Shown: in pieces, positions 9,676 through 18,180 of the stretch
How the letters are laid out: every line of letters begins with the position of its first letter
How positions within the stretch are numbered: position 1 is the stretch's first letter
Assembly (NCBI RefSeq): GCF_014201195.1
Contig: NZ_JACHDS010000001.1
Span: 4,588,001 to 4,652,000 of the forward strand
DNA from: Nocardiopsis mwathae
GTDB taxonomy: Bacteria; Actinomycetota; Actinomycetes; Streptosporangiales; Streptosporangiaceae
Reading direction: 5' to 3'
Length of the DNA: 64,000 nt
Translations under genes and position numbers: made by a program
The notes under the pieces: model-generated
Told to the model about the DNA's origin: nothing
Seen by the model: only the letters and a program-made list of their open reading frames with translations
Databases searched by the model: none

Positions 9676-10407
9676 CTAACCGGTGATCAGGTGGCGCAGC
9701 GCCAGCCGTTCGGCCACCGTCCAGGCGGTGGTCGTGGCCAGGTACAGCCCCGCCGCCAGCGGCACGAACGCGGCGATCGCCACCGTGCCGAACGACAGGT
9801 AGGACATCGCCTGTGCCCCCGGAAGGACCGGGGCACCGGACGCGGCGCTCGCGGTGAGCGCGGGCAGGGCCAGCCACCGCCGCGACGCCCAGGCGACACC
9901 GGTGAGCACGACCAGCAGCACCGCGAAGACCGCCGACTGCGGGCCGGAACCGACAGCGAGGACATCGCCGAGCGTGGCGCCCAGCGGGACTCCGCCGAGG
10001 GTGTGGGTGAGCAGCCCGTTGGGCGCGCCGGAGATGGTGGCGCTGGTGAACAGCCCGTAGAGCACGATGAAGACGGGCATCTGGGCGAGCATCGGCAGGC
10101 ACCCGGCCAGCGGCGAGGTGCCCTCTTCGGTGTAGACCCGCTGCTGCTCGGCGACCAGCCGCTGCGGGTTCTCGGCGTGCTTCTCGCGCAGGGCGAGCAG
10201 CCTGGGGGCGAGCCGCGCCCGCGCCTTCTCGCCGCGGACCTGGGCGACGGACAGCGGGAGGACGGCCACCCGCACGATGGCCGTCAGGCACACGATGGCG
10301 GCGGCCGCTCCGGCGGCGCCCGCCAGCGGGGTGAGGACGGTGGTGAGTGCGGTGAGGACGGTGGAAGCGAAGGCGATCGCGGCGGCGATCGGACCGAAGG
10401 TGTACAT
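9676..10407 (-). CDS. YidC/Oxa1-type membrane protein insertase (accessory copy)
   Basis: 243 residues starting MYTFGPIAAAIAFAS; sequence upstream of this ATG is Arg/Pro-rich shadow. Oxa1 core features: LPLSVAQVRGEKARARLAPRLLALREKH (cytoplasmic hairpin), GCLPMLAQMPVFIVLYGLF (conserved TM region with the family's Q-x-P pattern), and three further membrane segments up to the C-terminus. There is no large periplasmic domain, as in other Gram-positive YidC proteins. The housekeeping yidC normally sits by rpmH/rnpA at the origin, which is not the context here, so this is probably a second, specialised insertase. Second gene after a DUF6412-like gene. Confidence 0.88.
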   Translation of the reverse strand: MYTFGPIAAAIAFASTVLTALTTVLTPLAGAAGAAAAIVCLTAIVRVAVLPLSVAQVRGEKARARLAPRLLALREKHAENPQRLVAEQQRVYTEEGTSPLAGCLPMLAQMPVFIVLYGLFTSATISGAPNGLLTHTLGGVPLGATLGDVLAVGSGPQSAVFAVLLVVLTGVAWASRRWLALPALTASAASGAPVLPGAQAMSYLSFGTVAIAAFVPLAAGLYLATTTAWTVAERLALRHLITG

Positions 10408-10594
10408 GGGTGAACGAAGGCCCCTCGTCTGGTGAGTGCGGTGGACGCAGGCGAGGTGGCCGCGCGGCAGGGCGCGCGTACGAGGCGCGGGAACGCGGGA
10501 ACGCGGAGATCGGGAATCGGCGCGGGCACCCCCGCACGAAGGGGGGACCGGCCGGAACGGCGCGGCACGGGTGCCGCCGTTCGCCGCCCTGGGG

Positions 10595-10897
10595 CTACAC
10601 GGCCACCGGGACCGCTCCGGGTGCCCGGGGGCGGGGCTTTCCGGGGGCATCGGGGTCGCGCAACGGCGGCGGATCGAGTCCCTCGGAGCGCCGAAGCATG
10701 GACCGGGAACGGCCGACCTCGCCGTCGAAGGGCGGCCACGCGCGCAGCCCGCGTACGGCGATCCAGCTCAGGGCGGCGCCGACGGCGACGATGGCCAGCA
10801 GGGCGAGCGCCCCGGCCGGGGCGGCGGTGGCCATGAGCGACCACAGCTCGTCGAATCCGGCGAACAGCACGTGGAACAGGGCGTAGATGGCGGCCAC
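10595..10897 (-). CDS. Small membrane protein, DUF6412-like, partner of YidC
   Basis: 100 residues from a GTG with AGGGAGG six bases upstream; the upstream codons in the open frame have no such signal. Two hydrophobic segments (roughly residues 3-22 and 24-50) are followed by a basic Pro-rich cytoplasmic tail. Small proteins of this type sit directly before accessory YidC genes in actinomycetes; I recognise the arrangement but the DUF number is from memory. Co-transcribed with yidC (187 bp apart, same strand). Role unknown; possibly a substrate or regulator of the insertase. Confidence 0.65.
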   Translation of the reverse strand: MAAIYALFHVLFAGFDELWSLMATAAPAGALALLAIVAVGAALSWIAVRGLRAWPPFDGEVGRSRSMLRRSEGLDPPPLRDPDAPGKPRPRAPGAVPVAV

Positions 10898-11118
10898 GGC
10901 CGTCCTCCCTTCCGGACTCGGTGCGGCGCCGCCACGGCGGCGCTCCACTCACCCTAACCGCTGCCCCCGGGTGCCGGGCCGGCCGTCCCGCCCGCCGACT
11001 TCCGCTCCTCCGCGCACATCCGGCCGCGACACACCCCTCGGCATCCCCGGTTCGACGTACCGATGGAGGTAAATGACAGGGAGTAGTGATCATCCCGATC
11101 CGTAGAGGGAAGGCAACC

Positions 11119-11436
11119 GTGCCGATCCGCCCAGCGAACCTCGCCACCATGTCCGCCACCATCGCCGGGGCGCTGGCCGGTCTGTCCGGCCCCGAGCATC
11201 GGGCCCGTCCGGTGACGGTCACCTTCGAATCGGGACACCGGCAGGTGGTGGAGGGGGGCGGGTGCCGGGTCCTCGACTCCGAACAGGGCGGTGTGGTGTC
11301 GATCGGCACCGAGGTGCCGACCCGGTACGCGCTTTTCGCGGGAACGTCCTGCCAGGGCGGCCAGGCGATCGCCACCGGCAGCGGCTCGGTCACATTCGGG
11401 GACCCGGTCCTGGCCGGGGCGATCGTCGTGGGATGA
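11119..11436 (+). CDS. Small secreted-looking protein of unknown function
   Basis: 105 residues from the GTG preceded by AGGGAAGG at five bases; another GTG lies eleven codons upstream with a cramped SD. After a weakly hydrophobic N-terminus (ATMSATIAGALAGLSG) the body is strand-rich with two cysteines in GGGCRVLDSEQGG and FAGTSCQGGQAIATGSG. The pattern Cys, short strands, then C-Q-G resembles beta/gamma-crystallin-like or I36 peptidase-inhibitor-like secreted domains, but the match is too loose for a firm call. No operon partner; a hairpin terminator follows at 11613. Confidence 0.5.
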   Translation: MPIRPANLATMSATIAGALAGLSGPEHRARPVTVTFESGHRQVVEGGGCRVLDSEQGGVVSIGTEVPTRYALFAGTSCQGGQAIATGSGSVTFGDPVLAGAIVVG

Positions 11437-11791
11437 GCGCGGCCACGGCGTACAGGCATTCGGAGTTCGACCTGCGAGGCCCGCCATGAGATGCGCGGCT
11501 GGCGGAAACCGGAAACACGTCACCCGCGATTCTCCGGGGCCGCCGGCCGTCCTTCCTCCTCGATCATCGAGAACGGCACGAACGGCCGCAACCACAGCGC
11601 GCACGCGAAAGTCCCGGACCCGGCCGATGGCAGTGGCCGGGTCCGGGTTCATCGTCCGCGGTTCGACGGACGAACATTGCCCGCGGCCCACCTCCGTGTT
11701 CGCCAGAAACCCGCTATCCGGCGTACACGGGTCACACGGCGATGGGCTGCGGGTGGTTCTTCGGAATGGACCTCCCGGGAACCGTCACTCG
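11437..11791. other. Intergenic region with one hairpin
   Basis: Convergent intergenic stretch. Apart from the hairpin at 11613-11647 I see no gene: the open frames here are composition-driven and lack start signals or recognisable protein sequence. Confidence 0.5.
11613..11647. terminator. Hairpin terminator
   Basis: Perfect 13-bp stem CCCGGACCCGGCC / GGCCGGGTCCGGG with a 9-nt loop, followed by TTC. Lies between convergent genes and probably serves both. Confidence 0.65.
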
Positions 11792-12316
11792 TCAGGTGAT
11801 TCGGCGCGCCCCGACGAAGTAGCGGTCGAAGTAGGTGGACATCTTGGTGACCTGCACGTTCCGTCCGGAGCGGGGTGCGTGCACCATGCGGCCGTTGCCG
11901 ACGTACACGCCGACGTGCCCCGGCCCGCGAAAGAAGAACACGAGGTCGCCCTTGCGCAGGGATGAGCGGGAAACCGCCCGGCCCTGCCGGAATTGGGCGT
12001 AGGTGGTGCGTGCGGTGGACTTTCCGGCCTTGCGGTAGGACCACTGCACCAGACCCGAGCAGTCGAACGACCGCGGACCGGCGGCGCCATACCGGTAGGG
12101 CTTGCCCACCTGGTTCATGGCGTGGGACGCCGCTGCGGAGGCGACACCCGTGGCGTGGGCAGCCGCCAGAGCAGGGCCCTGAACAGCGGCGTTACTCGCG
12201 GGGGCCGGAGCCAGCGCGGCGATCAGCACCACCGCGGCGACGGTGGCCGCCACCCGCGTCGCGGGCCGGACCGCCCCCTCCCGTGCGGATCGCCATCCCT
12301 TTCCCACACGACCCAT
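11792..12316 (-). CDS. Secreted NlpC/P60 peptidoglycan endopeptidase
   Basis: 174 residues; GGAGGA four bases before the ATG. Basic N-region, hydrophobic core (VAATVAAVVLIAALAP) and Ala-rich cleavage region make a Sec signal peptide. The rest is a bare NlpC/P60 domain: YRYGAAGPRSFDCSGLVQWSY (catalytic Cys), KGDLVFFFRGPGHVGVYVG (catalytic His) and MVHAPRSG (third polar residue), cleaving cell-wall stem peptides outside the membrane. No SH3 or coiled-coil targeting domain. Close paralogue of the gene at 20458. A gene-free stretch of over 700 bp lies upstream, long for a simple promoter. Confidence 0.9.
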   Translation of the reverse strand: MGRVGKGWRSAREGAVRPATRVAATVAAVVLIAALAPAPASNAAVQGPALAAAHATGVASAAASHAMNQVGKPYRYGAAGPRSFDCSGLVQWSYRKAGKSTARTTYAQFRQGRAVSRSSLRKGDLVFFFRGPGHVGVYVGNGRMVHAPRSGRNVQVTKMSTYFDRYFVGARRIT

Positions 12317-13053
12317 CGATTCCTCCCTCCAAAACCCCGAAGGGCATGCTGCCGAAAATGCACAGAGGATGGATGATCAAAAGCGCAGCCCGGCTGAACG
12401 CCGATGGTCGAATCACCGATCAGCGCATGACACAGCTTTTTTTGGCGCGCACTCATTAACGGGCGTGGCGCCCGTGGTGGCCATGGATTGTTTTCGCTCC
12501 TCCACGCCTTACCGTTCCGGCCCTTTGCGGCAGAACCGGAGCACGGCCGAGGCCTCCTGCGCGCACTTCACGCCAGAAGCAGGTATAAGCGGTCCGCACG
12601 GCGGCGGCAGCCAAGACTCTCCCAGCCACGAGAACCGCGAAATCCAGCGACGACAGGGGGATGGCCGATGGACGCATCCGCGGTCCGTGTTCCGCGGCCC
12701 TCCCTCCCTACCACCGGCGAATCCCCGTGTGATATGGGATGAGAGGGACCGAAAGCCCAGACGGCCGACGCTGGAACACACCCACCCGCTGGACGGGCGG
12801 CGAGCCCCGCGTGCCGCTGACTTCTCCGCACCCCTGCCGAAGGAGCTGACCGATGTGGGACAGGAGGCGCGGAACCCAACATTGCACCTGAAATCCACTA
12901 TAAGCAGTCGTCGGCAAATGGGAAAGACCGCGGCGAAAAGAATTTCCGGGAAATCTGCGGAGCTTCACCTGGATCTTCAGCCGAGAGGAGATGCGCGGCG
13001 CAGACCGCACCTCCATAAGCCGCTCTTATCGATTCCGAGATCAGCCTCGATTC
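12317..13053. other. Long gene-free stretch upstream of NlpC/P60 gene
   Basis: No convincing gene in any frame, and base composition is visibly less GC-rich than the neighbours. A short hairpin ACGGCGC-like element (ACGGGCG, 3-nt loop, CGCCCGT) sits at 12459-12475, next to a run of seven T (12438-12444). On the minus strand this is the leader of the NlpC/P60 gene. Actinobacterial wall-hydrolase genes often carry c-di-AMP riboswitches, but I could not find the conserved ydaO core here. The right end borders the insertion sequence, so part may be an interrupted remnant. Confidence 0.45.
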
Positions 13054-13216
13054 TTCAGCGGGGTGAGGCCAGTGATCGGTCCGGCACTTCGCCCGTTATG
13101 TCCTCGGCCGGTGGAGGACGGGCCGTCGCGTGACGCCGCGGGGTGCGCCGGGTTCCACGGGCCCGGGATCGCGAGGTTGTCCTCCTTCCTGCTTCCCATC
13201 GGGGTCGGGCCCGCCG

Positions 13217-14644
13217 TCAGCCGGCGGCGGGCAGGCCTCTGAGTCTCATCCAGCAGGTGGCGAACGCCTCCGCCCAGGGCCAGGTGCGCTCCAGGCGCAG
13301 CAAGCGGCGGCGGGCGTGGCGGGCCAGCCGGGCGGGCAGGTGGTAGAGGCGAAACCGCATGGCCTCCGGCTCCGCGCGGGCGAGGTCGTCGTGGTCGTGC
13401 AGGGTGAGCAGGCGCAGCCAGGCGTCCAGGTCGCAGGCGATGTTCGCGGCCAGCATCCAGGCGGTGTTGATGTCCCATGAACGGGAGGGGAGGTTGGCCA
13501 GGCCCATCGCCTTGTTGGTGCGCACCCGGTCCTCGACCCCGGCGTGGTCGCGGTGCAGAGCGTCGAGGAACTGCACCTGGTGGGACCCGGGAATCCCCCA
13601 CATGCGTCCGATGTTGGTCGCGGTGACCGAGTAGCGCCACCCGGTGCGCTTCTCGAAGGCGGTCAGGTTCTTGGCGTGGCGTTTGGAGGGGCGGACCCGG
13701 CGCGCGATCAGCCGCAGCCCGTGCGGCCAGCCCTGCCGGGTGTTGAGCCCGGTCAGTTCGGCCACCTCATAGCCCTCCTGCACCTCTCCCTCCTGGGTGA
13801 GGGAGGTCTGCCAGGCGTGTTCGGGCAGGCGGGCGATCGCGGACTCGTCCTCGGGCGTGATCTTCCAGCCCACGGTGTAGCGCACCGTGCGCCGGGTAGT
13901 GGCCAGCGCTTCGAGGTGATTGAGCAGGCCGTGGGTGGCCCCGGCCCCGTCGGCGCGGATGAGCAGCTTGGCCGCCGAGGAGCCGGGGATCTGGTCCAGG
14001 GCGGCCCTCAGCACACCGATGTGGTCGTCGACGGTGTTCGCGCCGGCGTTGCCCGGCCGCAGCTGCATCGCCAGGCACTCGCCGGTGTTGGCGCACCAGG
14101 CGCCCAGGGGGTGGAATCCGAAGGTGCCCTTGAACGTGGGTGCGGCCCCGTGCTTCTTGGAGGCGCTGGTGATGACGGTGGCGTCCAGGTCGACGGTGAT
14201 CCACCCCTTGAGTTCCCGCCCGGCCACACTCAGGTGCGGGAAGCCGCCCGGCCGCAGGTGGAGCAGCGTCCACACGTGGCGGCGGATGTGCTTGCGCGCC
14301 TTGGTGATGGCCGCGAGGGTGGGTTCGTCGAGGGCTTCCAGCAGGCGGCGCAGGGTGGAGTCGGAGGCCGGTGGGCCGAAGATGTGCTGGTGGTGCAGGC
14401 CGAGCCGTTCGGCTTCCAGCAGGCTGCGCGCTCCGAGTGCGATCGCGATCGCGAGGTGGACGAGGGCTGTGGCCCGTTCCTTCCAGCCGTTGGCGGTGCT
14501 GGAGGGGAGCACGTCGGTGAGGGCGCGGGTCAGGCCGGTGCGGTCGGCGAGCTTGCGCAGCAGTACTGCTCCGGCGTGTCCGACCAGGTGTTTTCCGTCG
14601 GTTGTGACGGACAGGCCGCGGTCCCAGCGTGTAGGCTCGCTCAC
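13217..14644 (-). CDS. IS1380-family transposase
   Basis: 475 residues, full length for the family, GTG start. DDE transposase with RNase H-like fold: the first catalytic Asp is in GWITVDLDATVIT, the second in LLIRADGAGATHGLL, and the conserved C-terminal segment includes DHAGVEDRVRTNKAMGLANLP, with the Glu in EDRVRT. Family-typical NTAWMLAANIACDLDAWLR follows. No frameshift or stop, so it may be active. An 11-bp inverted repeat (14647-14657 and 14706-14716) brackets the region just upstream of the start and could limit read-through transcription into the gene. Confidence 0.9.
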   Translation of the reverse strand: MSEPTRWDRGLSVTTDGKHLVGHAGAVLLRKLADRTGLTRALTDVLPSSTANGWKERATALVHLAIAIALGARSLLEAERLGLHHQHIFGPPASDSTLRRLLEALDEPTLAAITKARKHIRRHVWTLLHLRPGGFPHLSVAGRELKGWITVDLDATVITSASKKHGAAPTFKGTFGFHPLGAWCANTGECLAMQLRPGNAGANTVDDHIGVLRAALDQIPGSSAAKLLIRADGAGATHGLLNHLEALATTRRTVRYTVGWKITPEDESAIARLPEHAWQTSLTQEGEVQEGYEVAELTGLNTRQGWPHGLRLIARRVRPSKRHAKNLTAFEKRTGWRYSVTATNIGRMWGIPGSHQVQFLDALHRDHAGVEDRVRTNKAMGLANLPSRSWDINTAWMLAANIACDLDAWLRLLTLHDHDDLARAEPEAMRFRLYHLPARLARHARRRLLRLERTWPWAEAFATCWMRLRGLPAAG

Positions 14645-14646
14645 CA

Positions 14647-14716
14647 GAAAGGTGCTCCTGATACTGCGCTTGATGCTTCCTCGACAGTCGCATCCTTGCA
14701 GTTCAGAGCACCTTTC
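14647..14716 (-). repeat. Inverted repeat upstream of transposase start
   Basis: GAAAGGTGCTC at 14647-14657 and its exact complement GAGCACCTTTC at 14706-14716, separated by 48 bases. RNA from outside the element could fold this pair and occlude the transposase start; alternatively it is an operator pair. Confidence 0.5.
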
Positions 14717-14762
14717 GTGCTGTTAACGGGGCAGAAGCTTCAATTCCGCTGAATAGCTGGGG

Positions 14763-16226
14763 TCAGTGCGGACCGGACGATGACCGGCTCGGCGCGCCGG
14801 GCGCGGCCGGGAACGCCATCCGGAACACGGTGCCGCCACCGGGCGCGGGCTCGGCGCGCAGTTCGGCCCCGTGGCCGCCGGCGACCTGGCGCACGATCGC
14901 CAGGCCGAGCCCCGAACCGGGCAGGCCGCGGGCGGTCCGGGCCCGGTAGAACCGGTCGAAGACGTGCGGCAGGTCGTCCGGGTCGATTCCGGGCCCGTGG
15001 TCGCGCACCGTCAGCTCGCCGGCGGCCAGGCGCACCTCCACTTCCCCGCCCTCGGGGCTGAACTTGGCGGCGTTGTCGAGCAGGTTGGTGACCGCCCGGG
15101 CCAGCCGGTCGGGCACCCCGGGCACCACCGTCGGCTCCACGCGCACGTCGAAGCCGACGCCGGGACGGTTGCGGCGCTCGGCGGCCACGCAGTGCTCCAC
15201 CACCTCGTCCAGCCGTACGTCCTCCGACCGCCCCTCGGGTGCCTCGCCTCGGGCCAGCTCGATGAGGTCGTTGACCAGCCCGGTCATCTCGGTGATCTGG
15301 GTGCGCAGGGTGGCGTGGATCCGGGTGCGGTGCTCCGGCGGCAGGTCGCGGGCGAGCAGGTCGATGTTGGTGCGCAACCCCGTGAGCGGGGTGCGCAGCT
15401 CGTGGGAGGCGTCGGCGACGAGCCGCCGCTGCGCGGTGACGGAGCGCTCCAGCTCGTCCAGCATGGTGTTGAAGCTGGTGGCGAGCCGGGCCAACTCGTC
15501 GTTCCCGGGCAGGTCGATGCGGTGCCGCGGGTCGCGGGTGGCGGCGATCGTCTCTGCGGTGCGGGTCAGCCGCGCGACCGGCCGCAGCCCGGTGCGCGCC
15601 ACCAGGTACCCCAGCCCGCCGGCGAGCAGCACGCCGATGGCCCCGGCCGCCGCGAGCCGCGTGCCGACGTCGAACACGGTGGCGGCCACGCGGTCGGAGC
15701 GGATCGACACCTGTACGGCCCGGTCCTGCCCGATGGGCGCGACGTAGCCGCGCAGCGGGATGTCGCCGATCCGCGTGTCGGTGAAGAACGCCGCGCGCTC
15801 CCCCCGGGCGACCTCGACCGCCGTCTCGGGAACCTCCGGACCGCCGCCACCGGGTTCGGGGTCCACCGTTCCCCCGGCGCCGATGATCTGCACGCAGGCG
15901 GGCGCCGTCGCGTACGCGCACTCCGCCGATCCCAGCCAGGCGTTCCGGTCGAACTGCCGCTCCACGCGGATCGCCTCACGCGCCAGGCTGCCGTCCAGCT
16001 CGCCGTAGAGGGTGTGGCGGACGACGGCGAAGGCGACCCCGGCCCCCGCCAGCACCGCGCCCGCGACGACGACCGCGGTCAGCACGGCCAGCCGCACGCG
16101 CAGCGACCACCGGGTCCACACCGGGCCCCTGCGCCCTCCCTCCGGGGAGGAGGCGTCGACGGCGCCCGTCCCGTCGGTCGCGCCTCCGGTGTCCCGCCCA
16201 TCCGGACCGGCCGTCGACTCAGCCAC
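14763..16226 (-). CDS. Membrane sensor histidine kinase (MprB-like)
   Basis: 487 residues, GTG start overlapping the end of the response-regulator gene by eight bases. Order: cytoplasmic Pro/Gly tail, TM1 (about 45-68), extracellular sensor of about 110 residues with two Cys (SAECAYATAPACVQ), TM2 (about 185-207), HAMP, HisKA with ADASHELRTPL (phosphoacceptor His near 273), then HATPase with NLLDNAAKFSP, DHGPGIDP and GSGLGLAIV. The extracellular cysteines could form a disulfide. Autophosphorylates and passes phosphate to the partner regulator. Resembles MprB/CseC envelope-stress kinases; the signal is unknown. The IS1380 element begins just after its stop. Confidence 0.9.
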   Translation of the reverse strand: MAESTAGPDGRDTGGATDGTGAVDASSPEGGRRGPVWTRWSLRVRLAVLTAVVVAGAVLAGAGVAFAVVRHTLYGELDGSLAREAIRVERQFDRNAWLGSAECAYATAPACVQIIGAGGTVDPEPGGGGPEVPETAVEVARGERAAFFTDTRIGDIPLRGYVAPIGQDRAVQVSIRSDRVAATVFDVGTRLAAAGAIGVLLAGGLGYLVARTGLRPVARLTRTAETIAATRDPRHRIDLPGNDELARLATSFNTMLDELERSVTAQRRLVADASHELRTPLTGLRTNIDLLARDLPPEHRTRIHATLRTQITEMTGLVNDLIELARGEAPEGRSEDVRLDEVVEHCVAAERRNRPGVGFDVRVEPTVVPGVPDRLARAVTNLLDNAAKFSPEGGEVEVRLAAGELTVRDHGPGIDPDDLPHVFDRFYRARTARGLPGSGLGLAIVRQVAGGHGAELRAEPAPGGGTVFRMAFPAAPGAPSRSSSGPH

Positions 16227-16935
16227 GCGACGCGCCCCCGCCGCCCGGTGCCGACCGCTCTTCCAGCACGTAGCCGACCCCGCGCACGGTGTGCACGATC
16301 CGCGCTTCTCCCCCGGCCTCCAGCTTGCGGCGCAGGTAACCGATGTAGACGTCCAGCGAGTTGGAGTTGGGGCCGAAGTCGTACCCCCACACCCTGTCGG
16401 CGATGACGCCCCGCGGCACCACCCGCCCGGCGTTGCGCGTCAGCACTTCCAGCAGTGCGAACTCGGTACGGCTCAGCTCGACGACGCGGTCGCCGCGCCA
16501 GGCCCGGCCGCCCTCGGTGTCGACGGTCAGGTCGGCGTAGCCGATCGTCTCCGGCTCCTCGGGGTAGGCGCGGCGCAGGAGCGCCCGCAGCCGCGCCAGC
16601 AGCTCGTCCAGGTCGAAGGGTTTGGCCAGGTAGTCGTCGGCCCCGGCGTCGAGCCCCTCGACACGGTCGCCCACGGCGTCGCGCGCGGTCAGGATGAGGA
16701 TGGGGGTGCGGTCGCCGCGGGCGCGCAGCCGCTTGCACATGGTCAGGCCGTCCATGAACGGCATCAGCACATCCAGCACGATCGCGTCCGGCGGCCAGCG
16801 CCGGACCGCCTCCAGACCGCTCCCGCCGTCGCTCGCCCGGGTGACCTGGTACCCGTCCAGTTCCAGGGCGTCGGCGACGGCGTCGCGCACCGATGGTTCG
16901 TCCTCCACCACGAGCACCCGTGTCCCGCCGGGCAC
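16219..16935 (-). CDS. OmpR-family response regulator (MprA-like)
   Basis: 238 residues from a GTG with AGAGGGGGG six bases upstream. Receiver domain: acidic pocket VVEDE (residues 9-13), phosphoacceptor Asp55 in IVLDVLMPFMDG, Thr in LILTARD and Lys in LAKPF. The C-terminal winged helix has VELSRTEFALLEVL and the wing RKLEAGGEARIVHTVRGVGYVL. Translated ahead of its kinase with an 8-bp overlap, so the two are coupled. A direct repeat TAAGAG spaced one helical turn lies about 75 bp upstream and may be an autoregulatory site. Confidence 0.92.
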   Translation of the reverse strand: MPGGTRVLVVEDEPSVRDAVADALELDGYQVTRASDGGSGLEAVRRWPPDAIVLDVLMPFMDGLTMCKRLRARGDRTPILILTARDAVGDRVEGLDAGADDYLAKPFDLDELLARLRALLRRAYPEEPETIGYADLTVDTEGGRAWRGDRVVELSRTEFALLEVLTRNAGRVVPRGVIADRVWGYDFGPNSNSLDVYIGYLRRKLEAGGEARIVHTVRGVGYVLEERSAPGGGGASRG

Positions 16936-17009
16936 GGGTGTCCCCCCTCTGCTCACCACCCGACCGACGGTACCCTTCCCCGACCTGCCGCCCCACTCTG
17001 CGGGCCCGT

Positions 17010-17026
17010 CTCTTAGAGAGCTCTTA
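17010..17026 (-). promoter_or_regulatory. Direct repeat, candidate response-regulator box
   Basis: CTCTTA occurs twice with 11-bp periodicity (17010-17015, 17021-17026); on the coding strand of the two-component operon this is TAAGAG-N5-TAAGAG. OmpR-type regulators bind such direct repeats as head-to-tail dimers, so this could be the operon's own control site. Confidence 0.4.
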
Positions 17027-17125
17027 ACCGCGCCGACGACACTGCGGAGGCATCCGCCGCCTCCGGGCCCGCGGCGTCCCGCGGGGGTGGGGCCGCGGCC
17101 CGGGGGCGGCGGTGTTCCCGACGGT

Positions 17126-18145
17126 TCAGGCCCCGGCCGCGGGGAGCCGCATCCGCGGCCAGGTCTCCTCGTCCGCCGCGAGCATGGCGTCCCGGTCGGC
17201 GCGCGGGGGCGGGACGGCCACGTCGGTGGTGGCGCGCAGGGCCGCGGCCGCGAGGATGTGGCCGAGGCGGAGGCTGTCGCGTGGGGGGCGGCGGTCGAGC
17301 AGGCCCGAGAGGAAGCCCGCGGCGAAGGCGTCGCCCGCACCGGTCGCCTCCACCACCGTGGCCGCCGGCGCGGGGACGAAGGTCGTGCCCCGATCCCCGC
17401 CGTAGCAGGTGGCACCGGTGTCGGCGTCCTTGACGACCAGCAGCGCCACGTCGGGCAGCAGCGCCCGCACCGCGTCGGCGCTGCCCGTCCCCCACAGGCT
17501 CTCGGCCTCGTCGCGGCCGACGAAGACGACATCGGCGCGGCGGGCCAGGCCGAGCAGGACCGGGGCCGCGTCGGCCGCCGGCCACAGCGCCGGCCGGTGG
17601 TTGACGTCGAAGCTGACGCGCGCCCCGCCGGGGCCGCGGTCGAGCAGCCGGTCGACGAGGGCCGAGCAACCGGGCGAGAGCGCCGGGGTGATCCCCGACA
17701 GGTGGATGACGCGGGCGTGGGCCACCGGCGGGGTGTCGGCGAGCCCGGGGCCCATCGCCGAGGCGGCCGACCCGGACCGGTAGTAGTGCACGCCGCTCGC
17801 CCCGGGGCGCGGGTCCTTCACGTACAGACCGGTGGGGCGCCCCTCGGTGTCGGTCCGCACCGCGCTGACGTCCACCCCGTGCGCGGCGACCGCGCCGGTG
17901 ACGATGCGGCCCAGCGGGTCGTCGCCCACCCGGCTCAGCCAGGCCGCGCGGTGCCCGAGCCGGGCGAGCCCGCACGCGACGTTGGACTCCGCTCCCCCGG
18001 CCGCGATGCCGAGCTCGGACCCCGCGGTGAGCGGCCCGCCGGTGACGGGGGTGAGGACGGCCATGGTCTCGCCGACGCACAGCGCGTCGATGGGGCGGAA
18101 GGCCTCCGGAGCGTCATCCGGTCTCGGCGCGTCGGCAATGGGCAT
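17126..18145 (-). CDS. PfkB-family carbohydrate kinase (2-keto-3-deoxygluconate kinase-like)
   Basis: 339 residues; ATG with AGGAGG nine bases upstream. Ribokinase-fold markers: AAGGAESNVACGLARLG near the N-terminus (PfkB motif 1), substrate-lid region, and EATGAGDAFAAGFLSGLL (PfkB motif 2 with catalytic Asp in GAGD). SVDNHRP-like FDVNHRPALW resembles KDG kinases. It is transcribed behind the N-acyl-D-amino-acid deacylase with a 35-bp gap. In actinomycetes this pair plus RidA recurs in D-amino-acid or amino-sugar salvage loci; the actual substrate is not deducible. Confidence 0.85.
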   Translation of the reverse strand: MPIADAPRPDDAPEAFRPIDALCVGETMAVLTPVTGGPLTAGSELGIAAGGAESNVACGLARLGHRAAWLSRVGDDPLGRIVTGAVAAHGVDVSAVRTDTEGRPTGLYVKDPRPGASGVHYYRSGSAASAMGPGLADTPPVAHARVIHLSGITPALSPGCSALVDRLLDRGPGGARVSFDVNHRPALWPAADAAPVLLGLARRADVVFVGRDEAESLWGTGSADAVRALLPDVALLVVKDADTGATCYGGDRGTTFVPAPAATVVEATGAGDAFAAGFLSGLLDRRPPRDSLRLGHILAAAALRATTDVAVPPPRADRDAMLAADEETWPRMRLPAAGA

Positions 18146-18180
18146 CGGGGGAGGCCTCCTCGTGGTGTCGGTGCGGGGCG

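Larger units (their letters stand above)
13054..14753 (-). mobile_element. IS1380-family insertion sequence (ends provisional)
   Basis: About 1.7 kb, normal for IS1380. Ends were placed on an imperfect inverted repeat whose outer eight bases match (TTCAGCGG left, CCGCTGAA right), with further partial matches inward (GGTGAGGC against AATTGAAGC). No target duplication is visible next to these ends (ATTC left, TAGC right), so they may be off or the insertion old. Contains one intact transposase gene. It ends nine bases after the stop of the sensor kinase, so it did not damage that gene. Confidence 0.6.

Noticed and set aside
12317-13053. c-di-AMP (ydaO-type) riboswitch before NlpC/P60
   Set aside because: Expected from genus habits, but I could not find its conserved core on the minus strand; left as a test.
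12243-13133. 296-codon plus-strand frame over the NlpC leader
   Set aside because: Protein has the compositional look of noise and overlaps the signal peptide codons of the NlpC gene on the other strand.
17090-17101. GGGCCGCGGCCC palindrome as terminator after the PfkB kinase
   Set aside because: Only 12 bp, loop-less, common by chance at this GC.
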